IMG/VR virus record: IMGVR_UViG_3300019776_000234
Span: 1 to 36,743 of that record
Source of the DNA: a virus
Reading direction: 5' to 3' (one strand)
Length of the DNA: 36,743 nucleotides
Below are positions 13,971-22,653 of this stretch, piece by piece; the first letter of the stretch is position 1, and every line of letters begins with the position of its first letter. A program made the translations under genes and the position numbers. The notes beneath the pieces were generated by a model, which was not told the origin of the DNA, did no database searches, and worked only from the letters and a program-made list of their open reading frames with translations.

Positions 13971-14004
13971 AAGCCTGTCCTGTGAAAATGGGGCAGGCTT
14001 TTTA
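13971..14004 (+). terminator. Intrinsic terminator after tRNA
   Basis: Stem GCCTGTCC/GGGGCAGGC (one bulge) around TGTGAAAAT, followed by TTTTTATT. It starts just 2 bases after the discriminator base and runs into TTGACT at 14005. Confidence 0.8.
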
Positions 14005-14034
14005 TTGACTAGATTCCACTGTTCGGCTTATTTG
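14005..14034 (+). promoter_or_regulatory. Putative promoter upstream of DUF3310 gene
   Basis: TTGACT (14005-14010) with TATTTG 18 bases on (14029-14034). The -35 is good and the -10 poor. It repeats the terminator-then-TTGAC arrangement of 13593-13605. Confidence 0.35.
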
Positions 14035-14040
14035 CCAACA

Positions 14041-14118
14041 ACCATTGTGATGAATGGACTTGATATTGAGGCCTGCTCTCGCTGTCGTGTGACAGATTGG
14101 GAGTGGGCCTCTTTATTT
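14041..14118 (+). ncRNA. Candidate small RNA 2 or 5' attenuator of DUF3310 gene
   Basis: Three nested or serial stems: CCATT/AATGG (14042-14057), then outer stem GAGGCC/GGCCTC (14068-14073, 14106-14111) enclosing CTGTC-GTGT-GACAG (14082-14095), followed by TTTATTT. This is a terminator-like end 3 bases before the ATG at 14121. It shares the outer-stem, inner-hairpin, U-tract architecture of small RNA 1. It could be a stand-alone small RNA or a conditional terminator controlling the downstream genes. Confidence 0.4.
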
Positions 14119-14120
14119 GT

Positions 14121-14336
14121 ATGAACGATCCCGTAAATAATCCGGCTCACTACACATCCAATTCCAGCGGGATTGAGTGCATTGACGTTGTGGAGCATCT
14201 CAACTTTTGCCGAGGTAACGCAATTAAGTACATCTGGCGAGCTGGATTAAAGGGAGATGAGATTGAGGATCTCAAGAAAGCGGCTTGGTATATTGCTCGC
14301 GAGATCCAGCGACTTGAACGGGCAAAGTCTGCCTAG
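14121..14336 (+). CDS. DUF3310 (SaV-like) protein
   Basis: 71 residues from ATG 14121. DUF3310 signature: NNPAHYT, GIECIDVVEHLNFCRGNAIKYIWRAGLKGDEIEDLKKAAWYIAREIQRLE. Related domains occur in many phages, including the C-terminal part of T7 gp1.7, a nucleotide kinase. On its own the domain has no proven activity. It is unusual here in lying between the coat and head-completion genes, after the RNA island. The preceding terminator-like stem may control it. Confidence 0.85.
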   Translation: MNDPVNNPAHYTSNSSGIECIDVVEHLNFCRGNAIKYIWRAGLKGDEIEDLKKAAWYIAREIQRLERAKSA

Positions 14337-14378
14337 TTTCTGTTGCATTGCATAAGTGAAACTGATATTCGTTCGGTG

Positions 14379-14654
14379 ATGAGTACGCCGACGATGCTTT
14401 ATAAACACCCCGGATCACACGAGATTCACGGGGATAAATTCGATTACATCATCGTTGATGCGGACGATGCTTCTGCGCTCTCGGATGCTCTTGACGCTGG
14501 ATGGCATTTGACCACAACGGAAGCCAAGGCGGCTGCCTCAACTGTCGAGGAAACCTCGGTAGTTGCTGAGTATTTAGAGACAATTCGCGAGACACCGAGA
14601 CGCGGACGTCCGAAGAAAGCCACTGATGTTGAGGTAATTCCATCGGACATTTAA
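14379..14654 (+). CDS. Small conserved phage protein with AT-hook-like tail
   Basis: 91 residues from ATG 14379 (MSTPTMLYKHPGSHEIHGDKFDYIIVDADD). The N-terminal half is a compact alpha/beta domain (YKHPG...HGDKFDYIIVDADD...LDAGWHLTTTEAK) that I associate with unnamed proteins near head genes of P22-like phages. The C-terminal PRRGRPKK is an AT-hook-type DNA-binding motif. It may touch packaged DNA, but function is unknown. Confidence 0.72.
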   Translation: MSTPTMLYKHPGSHEIHGDKFDYIIVDADDASALSDALDAGWHLTTTEAKAAASTVEETSVVAEYLETIRETPRRGRPKKATDVEVIPSDI

Positions 14655-14663
14655 CGGGACAAA

Positions 14664-15146
14664 ATGGGATACTCAAAACGCCAATTTGTGATCGGTGCGC
14701 TTGAAGAAGCGGGATTGGCGAACTACGTCTACGACCTTGCGCCTGAGCAAATCCAGTCCGCTTGCCGAAAGTTGGATCAAATGATGGCAACATGGGCAGG
14801 CAAAGGGATTAACCTGAGCTATCCAACTGCGATTGATCCGGAAAACACGAACGTAGACACGGATACAAATGTTCCAGAATACGCGAATGAGGCGATTATC
14901 ACGGGGTTAGCAGTGCGACTTGGGCCGCAATACGGAAAGAATCTCTCTCCTGAGACAAAGATGGCGGCAAAATCTGCCTATGAGGTCTTGCTTTTGCAAA
15001 ACGCTTCGGTCATACCTATGCAGTTCCCGAACACTTTGCCGGTCGGTGGCGGGAACAAGAGGAACCTGCTTCCTGCACCGTTTATGCCAACGCCGGACAC
15101 TTCCTCGATTCGCAGCACTCCTAACGATCAGCTTTTCTTGACCTAA
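14664..15146 (+). CDS. P22 gp4-like head-completion/tail accessory protein
   Basis: 160 residues (P22 gp4 is 166). MGYSKRQFVIGALEEAGLANYVYDLAPEQIQSACRKLDQMMATWAGKGINLSYP matches the gp4 family. In P22 this protein adds to the portal ring after packaging, plugs the head and makes the platform for gp10 and tailspike. It overlaps the next gene by 1 base (TAATG). No muramidase motif is visible to me. Confidence 0.88.
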   Translation: MGYSKRQFVIGALEEAGLANYVYDLAPEQIQSACRKLDQMMATWAGKGINLSYPTAIDPENTNVDTDTNVPEYANEAIITGLAVRLGPQYGKNLSPETKMAAKSAYEVLLLQNASVIPMQFPNTLPVGGGNKRNLLPAPFMPTPDTSSIRSTPNDQLFLT

Positions 15147-15595
15147 TGGGCAACTCGATTTCACAACTAACGCGAACAGATACTTGCGATGCGTCTACAT
15201 TGTTCGCAGTTTCCCAGAACGGACAGGACTACTCGATGTTGCCTGCGCCATTATCGACTTACCTTGATTCTCTGGCGACTACTTCGCAGACGTTGATTCA
15301 GTATTCTGCACCGAGTGCGACTGGATTTTCGACAACTGCACCGACGACCACGGGAGATGTTTGGCTGGTGCTAACTCCTGCGGCAAATTACGCAGCTGGA
15401 ACGATCAATCTGCCATCATCCGCCTACGCAACCGAGAATCAAGAGGTGCTGGTGAACTGCACTCGTAGCGTGACGACTTTGGATGTGCTTTCAAGCGGAT
15501 GTTCTGTTGTAGGGCATCCAACTTCTCTCGCTGTTAATGGCTACTTCAAGATGAAGTATGAGCCTGTTTTGCAAACTTGGTATCGCGTAGGATAA
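15146..15595 (+). CDS. Beta-rich structural protein
   Basis: 149 residues. It opens with GNSISQLTRTDTCDASTLFAVSQNGQDYSMLPAPLSTYLD, a start used by tail- or head-associated phage proteins whose N-terminus binds another virion part, followed by a Ser/Thr-rich beta region (about 50-149) of the kind found in decoration or fibre domains. It lies directly after the gp4-like gene. Function not known. Confidence 0.7.
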   Translation: MGNSISQLTRTDTCDASTLFAVSQNGQDYSMLPAPLSTYLDSLATTSQTLIQYSAPSATGFSTTAPTTTGDVWLVLTPAANYAAGTINLPSSAYATENQEVLVNCTRSVTTLDVLSSGCSVVGHPTSLAVNGYFKMKYEPVLQTWYRVG

Positions 15596-15596
15596 T

Positions 15597-15902
15597 ATGA
15601 GTCTAAATCAACCTTTCATTCCTAAAGGCGGCGGCGGGCAATGGGTGACTGCATCCGTTTCAGCAACTCGCATTACAAGCGGCGGCGGCTCTGAGTCGAT
15701 GTGTTTCACGGCTCCGGTAACGAATACTGAAACAGCGTATGTGCGCTGTGGTGATTCAACTGTGGTCGCTACTAATGCTGATTATCCGATGCTTCCGGGG
15801 GCGCAGGTTTCTATTGGAAAGTTCGTAGATTGGGATTCGGTTTCACTCGTTTGTCCAACTGGCACAGCTGAAGTTCAAGTATTACCAGGGATCGGAATAT
15901 GA
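15597..15902 (+). CDS. Small beta-rich virion protein
   Basis: 101 residues, Gly/Ser/Thr/Val-rich with no charged helices. The sequence (ITSGGGSESMCFTAPVTNTETAYVRCGDSTVVATNADYPMLPG) suggests a compact beta sandwich such as a head decoration or fibre-tip domain. Its stop overlaps the next start (ATGA). Family not recognised. Confidence 0.65.
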   Translation: MSLNQPFIPKGGGGQWVTASVSATRITSGGGSESMCFTAPVTNTETAYVRCGDSTVVATNADYPMLPGAQVSIGKFVDWDSVSLVCPTGTAEVQVLPGIGI

Positions 15903-16027
15903 TTCGGTATCACACTCGCTCGCGGTCCAAAGTCTACACGCATGGAGCGGTCATTCCTGACACTCCTCGGCTGGATTTCAGCAAGACAATCAACTCGATG
16001 TATTTAACAGGCGGCATCTTTTTCTAA
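15899..16027 (+). CDS. 42-residue protein
   Basis: ATG 15899 overlaps the previous stop by 4 bases and the frame runs 42 codons to TAA 16025-16027, 3 bases before the next gene. It is basic at the N-terminus (MIRYHTRSRSKVYTHG) with a hydrophobic end (MYLTGGIFF). The tight packing on both sides, filling an otherwise empty gap, is the evidence for coding. Function unknown. Confidence 0.6.
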   Translation: MIRYHTRSRSKVYTHGAVIPDTPRLDFSKTINSMYLTGGIFF

Positions 16028-16030
16028 TTT

Positions 16031-18685
16031 ATGGCACAGGTACAAGTAAAAGACGGCCTCGGGGCCTTAACAACGGCTGCTCTCGTAACCAATACGGGTC
16101 AGACGACGATGGTCAATTCGTTGCCCGTTACATTTGCCAGCGATCAGAGTCCGCTTTCGGTGCATGACGCGACGACTGACACCAACACGACTGGGACGCT
16201 CACGGGCGGTTCTCCTACGCTGGAAATCGACACGAACGCGATTTACAACACCGCTATTGAGATCACGGGAACATGGGCAGGGGTTGTCGTATTTGAGTAC
16301 ACTCCTGACGCATCTAGTCCGATATGGTATCCGTTGAGGGTTTTTACTCAGGGCGGAGACACCGGAACGGTTGCGTCCACATCTGCTAACGGGGTCTTCT
16401 TTGCGACGACTGGCGGGATGCAGAAGATCCGTGCTAACTTCAGCGTTGCGACTTCTGGGACGGTCAATGTCGTCTTTAACGCTTCCATTGCACAGCAGGC
16501 GCTCACGGTATCTAACCTTTCAGAGAACATCTGGACGTGTTCGTTTGCTAATACGAACGCATCAGCACTAAGTTGCGACCAGTTTCGACAGATTTACAAA
16601 TCGGCGGGCGTTACGCTTTCTCAGGCTTCTGGAAACTTGGCGGTGGTTGCGTCTAACGTGGCCAATGAGGAGTGGCTTGCGGTTTCCACTCGCAGTTGGA
16701 ATGGGGCTTTCAACGCTCGATATAAGGCAATTCTGTCGCAACGTATCGCGCAGAATAATTTTGTCGTCACGCTTGCCGACAAGATTGGGGAGGGATTAAC
16801 GCTCACCGTAAATAGTGCGACTTCTGTTACTGTTGCTGGGGTTCCCGGAACTTGGACTTCTGAGAATGTCGGTCAGTTTATGAATATCGGGGCCGTTGGG
16901 GGCCTCGCTGGTATGACTCCTGGGCGTTGGGCTATCGCTTCGGTTTCTGGCAGTGATTTGACGTTCACTGTCACGGCAATGGGGATCTCTAGCGGCTCTA
17001 CGACTTGTACCCTGTTTGGATGGAACTCGTATCGGTGTCTATACGATTCGACCAGTGCGACCAGCGCGAAGGTCGACGCTCAACGCAAAGGGTGGGCGTC
17101 TGGGGATACAACGGCAACAATTAATACGACTGCATCGCCAGGACATACAGGGATGTTCGATGTGCGTGGACGTGATTTCATATACAATGACTCTGTTGTA
17201 GCGTCTTCGACTGCTCCAAGGTTCCTCACCAAAGCGTCTCGGTACGAAAATCTTCCAGATCAAGACGTTCAGCTGTTCCTGTTCTTGTGGAGCTTCAATG
17301 GAACATCTGCTCCTGCGAGTGCGACCACATGGACAATAGGTTTCACAGCAGTCGAATCGTACCCAAAAAACCCTGTATTTTTAGCAGGCATCAATCAACC
17401 AGGGAGTGCGATTGCTCTTCCTGTTGCGGGTACATTAACGACCGAAGGCCTGTTCCCAGTTGGAGGCCACACCCCGATTGGGTCTTTAGCCATTGCTAAT
17501 CCGATTTTAATGGGGGGTGTTGATAGCTCCACTCAGATCAAACGACTCCAAACAGATCCACTTGGGGCATTGCAAATTGTCGGTGCTGGTGAGTCAGTGA
17601 CGCAGTTCAGCTTATCTGCCGCTAGCGGGACTCCAGCGGATGGTACGGTTAGCAAAATCATCATCGCGCCTCGAGTTGAGTCTGATTTCCTAATCGGGTT
17701 CGCATCCATCGGATCTTCGACAGGATTTCAGGTTGAATACAGTTACGACAACATAACGTACACCACGATGCCCGTGGCTCGTATTGATAACAATGCGATC
17801 TCTCAGCAGATCGGGGCATTGTACTCGCCATTTGTCCCAGTGGCCGGATCTGTATGGCGCGGGAAAACATACGGGGCTCCTTATATTCGTATCCATAATA
17901 TGTCCGGAGGCGGAACGCCAACGGGACTTGTCCGTATTGTTCCGATTGGAGCGGCTCAGATAGACCAATCCTCGGTTTCTGCGTGGACGTTCTCGACTGC
18001 TGGCATCATTGAAGCTGCTGGTACCGCAAACGGGACTGCTGCTATCGGGACGATGCGAACGATGCAGATCCCAGTGAAGGGGTCGATGAAGGCTCGTCTT
18101 AACATTGACGCAATGATGAGTACTGGGCAGTCGATTGTTTTAGAGGGGTCAGTAGATGGCACAAACTACACGTCTACACTTCAACTTGCTCCGCTATCTG
18201 GTGGAAGTCTGGTTACAGCTTGCTTGTCAGGGGCCAGCACAACAACGGCGCAACCTACTATCGGGGTATTTGAGTCTGATGTGAGCGGGTTTGCCTCTGT
18301 ACGGGCTCGCATGGCCTTGTCTGGTGCTGGAACATCAACCAACGGTGTTTCATCGTATGCCCACGGGGCGTTAAAGCTGATTCCGGTTCAATCAAACAGG
18401 CTGAGCGTTGGTGTCACAACATCTGCTGTAACTAGTTTCACGACTACATTCCCAGCGGTTTCAATGGCTGTTGCTGCAAATCCAAACAGACGCTTGGTTG
18501 TTCTGAAAAACGAAGGGGCAGGCACTCTGTACTACGGGTTTGGATCAGCTACAAGTGCGTTAACTTCGACCTCGTACACTGACATCGTTGCACCTGGGGA
18601 TTCGGCTTGGTTGGCCAATATTAACCAGCAAGTGAATATCTCATTTGGAGCGGCTGGAACGGCTCGCGTAACAGAGTTGATGTAA
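16031..18685 (+). CDS. Large beta-rich virion protein, probable fibre or decoration
   Basis: 884 residues, the longest protein of the genome. It is Ser/Thr/Ala/Gly-rich, with few charged residues and many alternating beta segments. The N-terminus (VQVKDGLGALTTAALVTNTGQTTMVNSLPVTFASDQSPLSV) resembles repetitive starts of phage structural proteins of the type VNSLPVTIASDQSP. At least two related beta-sandwich blocks can be guessed (residues about 80-165 and 640-760, each with a GxVxFxxS-like run). It has no P22 counterpart in this position. It may be a receptor-binding fibre or capsid decoration. Confidence 0.65.
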   Translation: MAQVQVKDGLGALTTAALVTNTGQTTMVNSLPVTFASDQSPLSVHDATTDTNTTGTLTGGSPTLEIDTNAIYNTAIEITGTWAGVVVFEYTPDASSPIWYPLRVFTQGGDTGTVASTSANGVFFATTGGMQKIRANFSVATSGTVNVVFNASIAQQALTVSNLSENIWTCSFANTNASALSCDQFRQIYKSAGVTLSQASGNLAVVASNVANEEWLAVSTRSWNGAFNARYKAILSQRIAQNNFVVTLADKIGEGLTLTVNSATSVTVAGVPGTWTSENVGQFMNIGAVGGLAGMTPGRWAIASVSGSDLTFTVTAMGISSGSTTCTLFGWNSYRCLYDSTSATSAKVDAQRKGWASGDTTATINTTASPGHTGMFDVRGRDFIYNDSVVASSTAPRFLTKASRYENLPDQDVQLFLFLWSFNGTSAPASATTWTIGFTAVESYPKNPVFLAGINQPGSAIALPVAGTLTTEGLFPVGGHTPIGSLAIANPILMGGVDSSTQIKRLQTDPLGALQIVGAGESVTQFSLSAASGTPADGTVSKIIIAPRVESDFLIGFASIGSSTGFQVEYSYDNITYTTMPVARIDNNAISQQIGALYSPFVPVAGSVWRGKTYGAPYIRIHNMSGGGTPTGLVRIVPIGAAQIDQSSVSAWTFSTAGIIEAAGTANGTAAIGTMRTMQIPVKGSMKARLNIDAMMSTGQSIVLEGSVDGTNYTSTLQLAPLSGGSLVTACLSGASTTTAQPTIGVFESDVSGFASVRARMALSGAGTSTNGVSSYAHGALKLIPVQSNRLSVGVTTSAVTSFTTTFPAVSMAVAANPNRRLVVLKNEGAGTLYYGFGSATSALTSTSYTDIVAPGDSAWLANINQQVNISFGAAGTARVTELM

Positions 18686-18689
18686 TCCC

Positions 18690-19421
18690 ATGTTGGTTCT
18701 CATTGATCCACTATCAAATAGGACGATTGATCCTAACTCGAAACGGTTCTCGCTTTTACAGAAGCGAGCATCGACGGGTCCGGTCGATCCCTATTACACA
18801 TATGTGACTGCGCTGTTACATTTCGATGGGACAAACGGATCAACTTCAACTCCAACAAATGCTCCTGCTGGATCTGCAACGTGGTCTCCAAGTATTGGAA
18901 CGATCACTACGGCACAGAGTGTTTTTGGTGGAGCGAGCATGAACCTAACTGCTGGGAATGCTTACGTAACCGCTTCAACAAATGCCCCTTTAACACTTGG
19001 GTCTGGGGATTGGACAGTTGAAGGATGGTGGCAGTTTAGCACAACGGCTGGCGATCAAGTTTTAACCGAGCAATCGTCCGGCGGTCCTACATTTGAGTTC
19101 TACAAATCATCCGCAGGAGCATTGAGGATCGTGCAGAATGCCACTGATGTTTCTCTTGGGACATGGACTGGTGTCACCACTGGAGTTTGGTATCATGTGG
19201 CGGTTGTCCGCTTTGGTTCGACTGTTTACGGCTACATAAACGGCACTCAGACCGGATCAACTGCGGCGCAAACGATTGCTGACGGTGGAGGATCAACAAA
19301 AGTTGGAGGCCATGCTGGGGCTTATTTCTCTGGATACGTTGACGAATATCGGGTGACAAAAGGCATTGCTCGCTACACATCAAATTTCACAGTGCCAGGA
19401 TCTCCGTTCCCTAACCGTTAA
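18690..19421 (+). CDS. LamG/concanavalin A-like domain protein
   Basis: 243 residues. From about residue 35 it is a Laminin G/ConA-like lectin domain: ALLHFDGTNGS, then VFGGASMNLTAGNAYVTAS, SGDWTVEGWWQF, GVWYHVAVVRFGSTVYGYINGT, GYVDEYRVTKGIARYTSNFTVP. Such domains in phage virions bind carbohydrate on host surfaces. The short N-terminal part presumably anchors it. Located 4 bases after the large beta-rich protein, it probably forms part of the same receptor-binding assembly. Confidence 0.8.
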   Translation: MLVLIDPLSNRTIDPNSKRFSLLQKRASTGPVDPYYTYVTALLHFDGTNGSTSTPTNAPAGSATWSPSIGTITTAQSVFGGASMNLTAGNAYVTASTNAPLTLGSGDWTVEGWWQFSTTAGDQVLTEQSSGGPTFEFYKSSAGALRIVQNATDVSLGTWTGVTTGVWYHVAVVRFGSTVYGYINGTQTGSTAAQTIADGGGSTKVGGHAGAYFSGYVDEYRVTKGIARYTSNFTVPGSPFPNR

Positions 19422-19426
19422 TTTCT

Positions 19427-19894
19427 ATGCTCGTAGCAAAAATCGAAAACAACACAGTGATTTCTGTAGGGGATGCGAACAGCAATCCTGAGATACGGAA
19501 GCCTTTTACTTACGATGAATTGAAATCGTGGGGATATGTGAGTTGCATTTACACGATCGACCACAACCGCTTCACGCAAAAGCTCGTTGAGTGTACGCCT
19601 TACGTTTACGCGTCACCGAATACGGGAGAAAAGTTCTGCGCGATGGTGGAAGCTGTAGCATTGACCACTGAAGAACGCGAAGGGAAGAAATCGGAGGCGT
19701 TGGTTGAGTTGAAACTTCAGCGCAATTTCTTGCTAGATAAATGCCTTTGGACTCAGGCAGCAGATGAACGCGCAATTATTGGGGCAACGAAAGCGGCTGA
19801 ATGGGATGCGTATCGGCAAGCGGTTCGTGACGTGCCATTCCTGAGTGCTGATCCAACTGCGCCTAATCCTTGGCCCACTGAACCTGCTGCATAA
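19427..19894 (+). CDS. Tail assembly chaperone-like protein (APC domain)
   Basis: 155 residues. The C-terminal half matches the phage tail assembly chaperone pattern (Phage_tail_APC): LKLQRNFLLDKCLWTQAADERAIIGATKAAEWDAYRQAVRDVP, ending in a Pro-rich NPWPTEPA. In other phages this protein helps fold or assemble tail fibres. The N-terminal half (residues 1-70) is a small beta domain. It lies between two fibre-like genes, which fits. Confidence 0.75.
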   Translation: MLVAKIENNTVISVGDANSNPEIRKPFTYDELKSWGYVSCIYTIDHNRFTQKLVECTPYVYASPNTGEKFCAMVEAVALTTEEREGKKSEALVELKLQRNFLLDKCLWTQAADERAIIGATKAAEWDAYRQAVRDVPFLSADPTAPNPWPTEPAA

Positions 19895-19896
19895 AT

Positions 19897-20895
19897 ATGA
19901 GTGACGCACTTAAGCCGAAATACAATCTAACGGTAGGAAGCGCAGTCGCTCCAACGACCAGTGCGCTTGTCACATATGAGCTTGCCGAAAACGGCTACAC
20001 GGGGCGTTTATACCTCAACAAAGAGGATGATACGGTTGTCGATGTCGCCAAGGTTCAGCTCACTGGAGACGTTACAGGCACGACTGCTGCGCCAACGTCA
20101 AACACGGATGGCGGGACGATTGTTGCCTCTGTTGAGAAGCTCCTTGGCCGAGCATTGTCAACGACGGCTCCGGCCTCTCTTGAGACTCTTGTTTATTCGA
20201 CAACGGACGGCAAGTGGACTCCTGCGGCTCCTACGTTCAGCAATTTCCCGTTGAGCAATCAAGCTGCAACAACGGATCAAATCTTGGTTTACACAACCGA
20301 GACGGACAGTGTGAATCGGTGGGTTCCGACAAGCGTTCCTTTCATTAAGGAAATTGTGAAGTTCGACGGTTCGTTGGCAAATTGCACGATCAAGACCGGA
20401 ACGTATTCACGATCTGGAACGACGATCACCGTTTCTATTTCATCGCACGGATTTGAGGTTGGTAATCTGCTGTATCTCAACTGTACGACTGGAACAGGGA
20501 CAGATGAGGAATACGAAGTTACAGGGGTTACAGATGCCAACACTTTCACCGTAACAGATACAGCTTCCGGAGCGACTAGTGGCACCTGTCAGTTCCTTGT
20601 TTGTGATGACTCCTACACCACTGGGATGCGGATCATCTACGGATCAAAAACAACTGCTGCTTCTTATTACTGCAACTACAAAAAGACCTACGCGAATGGG
20701 GCTTCTCCAGTTGTTACGCTTTCAACGATTGAATCTGGAGGAGGATTTACGAACTGCACCATCATTTACATGGATTACAATTCGTACCTTGGAAGAGCGG
20801 TTGCGCGTACTGCTAATGCTTTTGGGTTTAGTGGTCAAAACTACTCCGGAACGGCTCAGGAAACGGGCGTAAACTCGATGGTCTGCATTTTTTAA
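19897..20895 (+). CDS. Tail fibre-like structural protein
   Basis: 332 residues. The N-terminal LKPKYNLTVGSAVAPTTSALVTYELAENGYTGRLYLNKEDDTVVDVAKVQLTGDVTG matches the start of phage tail fibres (the motif of the form PTTSxLVxxELAxNxxxGxLYxKxxDGTVV). The rest is Thr/Ser-rich beta structure, including a SISSHGFEVGNLLYLNCTTGTGTDEEYEVTGVTDANTFTVTDT block typical of virion beta domains. Likely host-contacting. It begins 2 bases after the chaperone-like gene and ends 3 bases before gp10. Confidence 0.72.
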   Translation: MSDALKPKYNLTVGSAVAPTTSALVTYELAENGYTGRLYLNKEDDTVVDVAKVQLTGDVTGTTAAPTSNTDGGTIVASVEKLLGRALSTTAPASLETLVYSTTDGKWTPAAPTFSNFPLSNQAATTDQILVYTTETDSVNRWVPTSVPFIKEIVKFDGSLANCTIKTGTYSRSGTTITVSISSHGFEVGNLLYLNCTTGTGTDEEYEVTGVTDANTFTVTDTASGATSGTCQFLVCDDSYTTGMRIIYGSKTTAASYYCNYKKTYANGASPVVTLSTIESGGGFTNCTIIYMDYNSYLGRAVARTANAFGFSGQNYSGTAQETGVNSMVCIF

Positions 20896-20898
20896 CGG

Positions 20899-22299
20899 AT
20901 GCAAATCCCGATACTTAACGGTGTATACACAGATAGAGCTTCTAATGTACGAACTTCGTACCCTAGAAACCTTGTGCCTGTACCGAAATCGTCGGGCGTC
21001 TCGGACGGGTTTTTGCGTCCGGCTGATGGAATTATCGGGGTGGCTTCTGGCACTGGGATTGATCGTGGTGGGATTGAGTGGAATGGAGTGCTTTACCGAG
21101 TCTTGGGAACAAAGCTCTGTTCAATCTCTGAAGGCTTTACGATCACTGAGCTTGGAGACGTTGGTGGGACTGGTCAGGTAACGCTGGACTACTCGTTTGA
21201 TTACCTCGCGATTGCTTCAAGCGAGAAATTCTTTCTCTATCGTCCATCGACCGGACTTCAGCAGGTCACTGATGAGGATTTAGGGCCAGTTGTAGACTTC
21301 TGCTGGGTGGATGGATACTTTATGACAACGGATGGAGAGTTTTTGATCGTCACTGAGTTGACTGATCCGTTCTCCGTTAATCCTCTCAAATACGGCTCCT
21401 CTGAAGCTGATCCTGACCCGATTCTTTCACTTGTTAAGTTGCGAAACGAGGTTTACGCGATCAACAGACACACGATTGAGGTTTTCAACAACGTAGGAGG
21501 ATCTGGTTTTCCATTTCAGCGCGTGGAAGGTGGACAGGTTCAAAAGGGATGTATCGGAACCCATGCGGCCTGCTTGTTTCTAGACGGTATCGCGTTCATG
21601 GGAGGTGCTAGAAACGAAGCTCCTGCAATTTACATCACTGCCGGAGCAACTTCACAGAAGATTAGTTCGCGTGAAGTTGACTTGGTTCTGTTGCGTTACA
21701 CGGAAGCGCAACTTGCAGACACGCTGATCGAATCGCGGACGTATCAAGGACTATCGCAGCTGTACATTCATCTCCCTGGTGTCACATACGTCTACGATGC
21801 GGCGGCAAGTGCTGCGATGGGTCAACCAATCTGGTTCACGTTATCCAGCTCTCTAAACGAGACGGCTTATCGCGGACGAAACATGATCTGGTGTTACAAC
21901 AAATGGATTGTAGGAGATCCGTTTCAAGATCGGATTGGGTATCTGACTCAGACGGTTTCAAGCCATTGGGGCGAAAAGGTCGGGTGGGAATGCACTACGC
22001 CAATCATGTACAACAACTCAAAGGGGGTCATTCTGCACGATCTTGAACTTGTTTCGCTGACTGGTCGCGCCGCACTCGGGGACGATCCTACGATCTGGAC
22101 TTCGTGGAGCTTGGACGGTGAGGTTTGGTCGCAAGAGTGGACTTGTCGCGCTGGTGTTCAAGGCAATCGAGCCAAGCGTATCATATGGTTTCGGCAAGGG
22201 ACGATGCAGACCACACGGATTCAGCGTTTCCGAGGAACATCTGACGCGCATATCTCAATTTTGAGACTGGAGGCTACGGTTGAGCCGTTGTACGTTTAA
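20899..22299 (+). CDS. P22 gp10-like tail protein (packaged DNA stabilisation)
   Basis: 466 residues (P22 gp10 is 472). MQIPILNGVYTDRASNVRTSYPRNLVPVPKSSGVSDGFLRPADGI is a strong gp10-family start, and GGIEWNGVLYRVLGTKLCSI with the later SFDYLAIASSEKFFLY propeller-like repeats agree. In P22 gp10 forms the hexameric ring under gp4 that holds the tail needle and keeps DNA inside. It overlaps the needle-like gene by one base (TAATG). Confidence 0.9.
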   Translation: MQIPILNGVYTDRASNVRTSYPRNLVPVPKSSGVSDGFLRPADGIIGVASGTGIDRGGIEWNGVLYRVLGTKLCSISEGFTITELGDVGGTGQVTLDYSFDYLAIASSEKFFLYRPSTGLQQVTDEDLGPVVDFCWVDGYFMTTDGEFLIVTELTDPFSVNPLKYGSSEADPDPILSLVKLRNEVYAINRHTIEVFNNVGGSGFPFQRVEGGQVQKGCIGTHAACLFLDGIAFMGGARNEAPAIYITAGATSQKISSREVDLVLLRYTEAQLADTLIESRTYQGLSQLYIHLPGVTYVYDAAASAAMGQPIWFTLSSSLNETAYRGRNMIWCYNKWIVGDPFQDRIGYLTQTVSSHWGEKVGWECTTPIMYNNSKGVILHDLELVSLTGRAALGDDPTIWTSWSLDGEVWSQEWTCRAGVQGNRAKRIIWFRQGTMQTTRIQRFRGTSDAHISILRLEATVEPLYV

Positions 22300-22646
22300 T
22301 GTCAACGACTTCACTCACACGCGCAGATTTGCAGAAGTTTCTCCCAGATTTGAGAAGCGTTCGCGTTTTTGAGGATCTGATAGCAAATACGCAATCGTCG
22401 CAAAACTACGGGCCGGAGATTGCAGCACTTCAATCTGGACTAGCATCAACAAACGCCGAGGTGGATGCGTTGCAAGTATCGCTCAATCAGACCAACGCTG
22501 ATGTTCAGTCGCTTTCAACATCAGTCGGAGATACAAATACAACAGTCGCAGCACTTCAAGCGTCTCTCACGTTGGTTTCAAGCGACCTGCAAACACTCAC
22601 CACATACGTCTACGCTAATCTCCCGCCTGACTACGGCACTTACTGA
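22299..22646 (+). CDS. Coiled-coil tail needle-like protein (gp26 position)
   Basis: 115 residues. The N-terminus (TRADLQKFLPDLRSVRVFEDLI) is of a type seen in podophage tail proteins, where it docks to the tail hub. Residues 38-105 are a heptad coiled coil (IAALQSGLASTNAEVDALQVSLNQTNADVQSLSTSVGDTNTTVAALQASL). The end is LPPDYGTY, matching the end of the head-binding protein at 28106-28411. P22 has the trimeric needle gp26 in this position (233 residues), so this may be a half-length needle or a short fibre. Confidence 0.65.
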   Translation: MSTTSLTRADLQKFLPDLRSVRVFEDLIANTQSSQNYGPEIAALQSGLASTNAEVDALQVSLNQTNADVQSLSTSVGDTNTTVAALQASLTLVSSDLQTLTTYVYANLPPDYGTY

Positions 22647-22653
22647 TTGAGTT

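Noticed and set aside
13939-14124. 61-codon plus-strand frame over the tRNA and its terminator
   Set aside because: It runs through the T arm of the tRNA, the terminator and the second structured RNA, so it is not a plausible gene.
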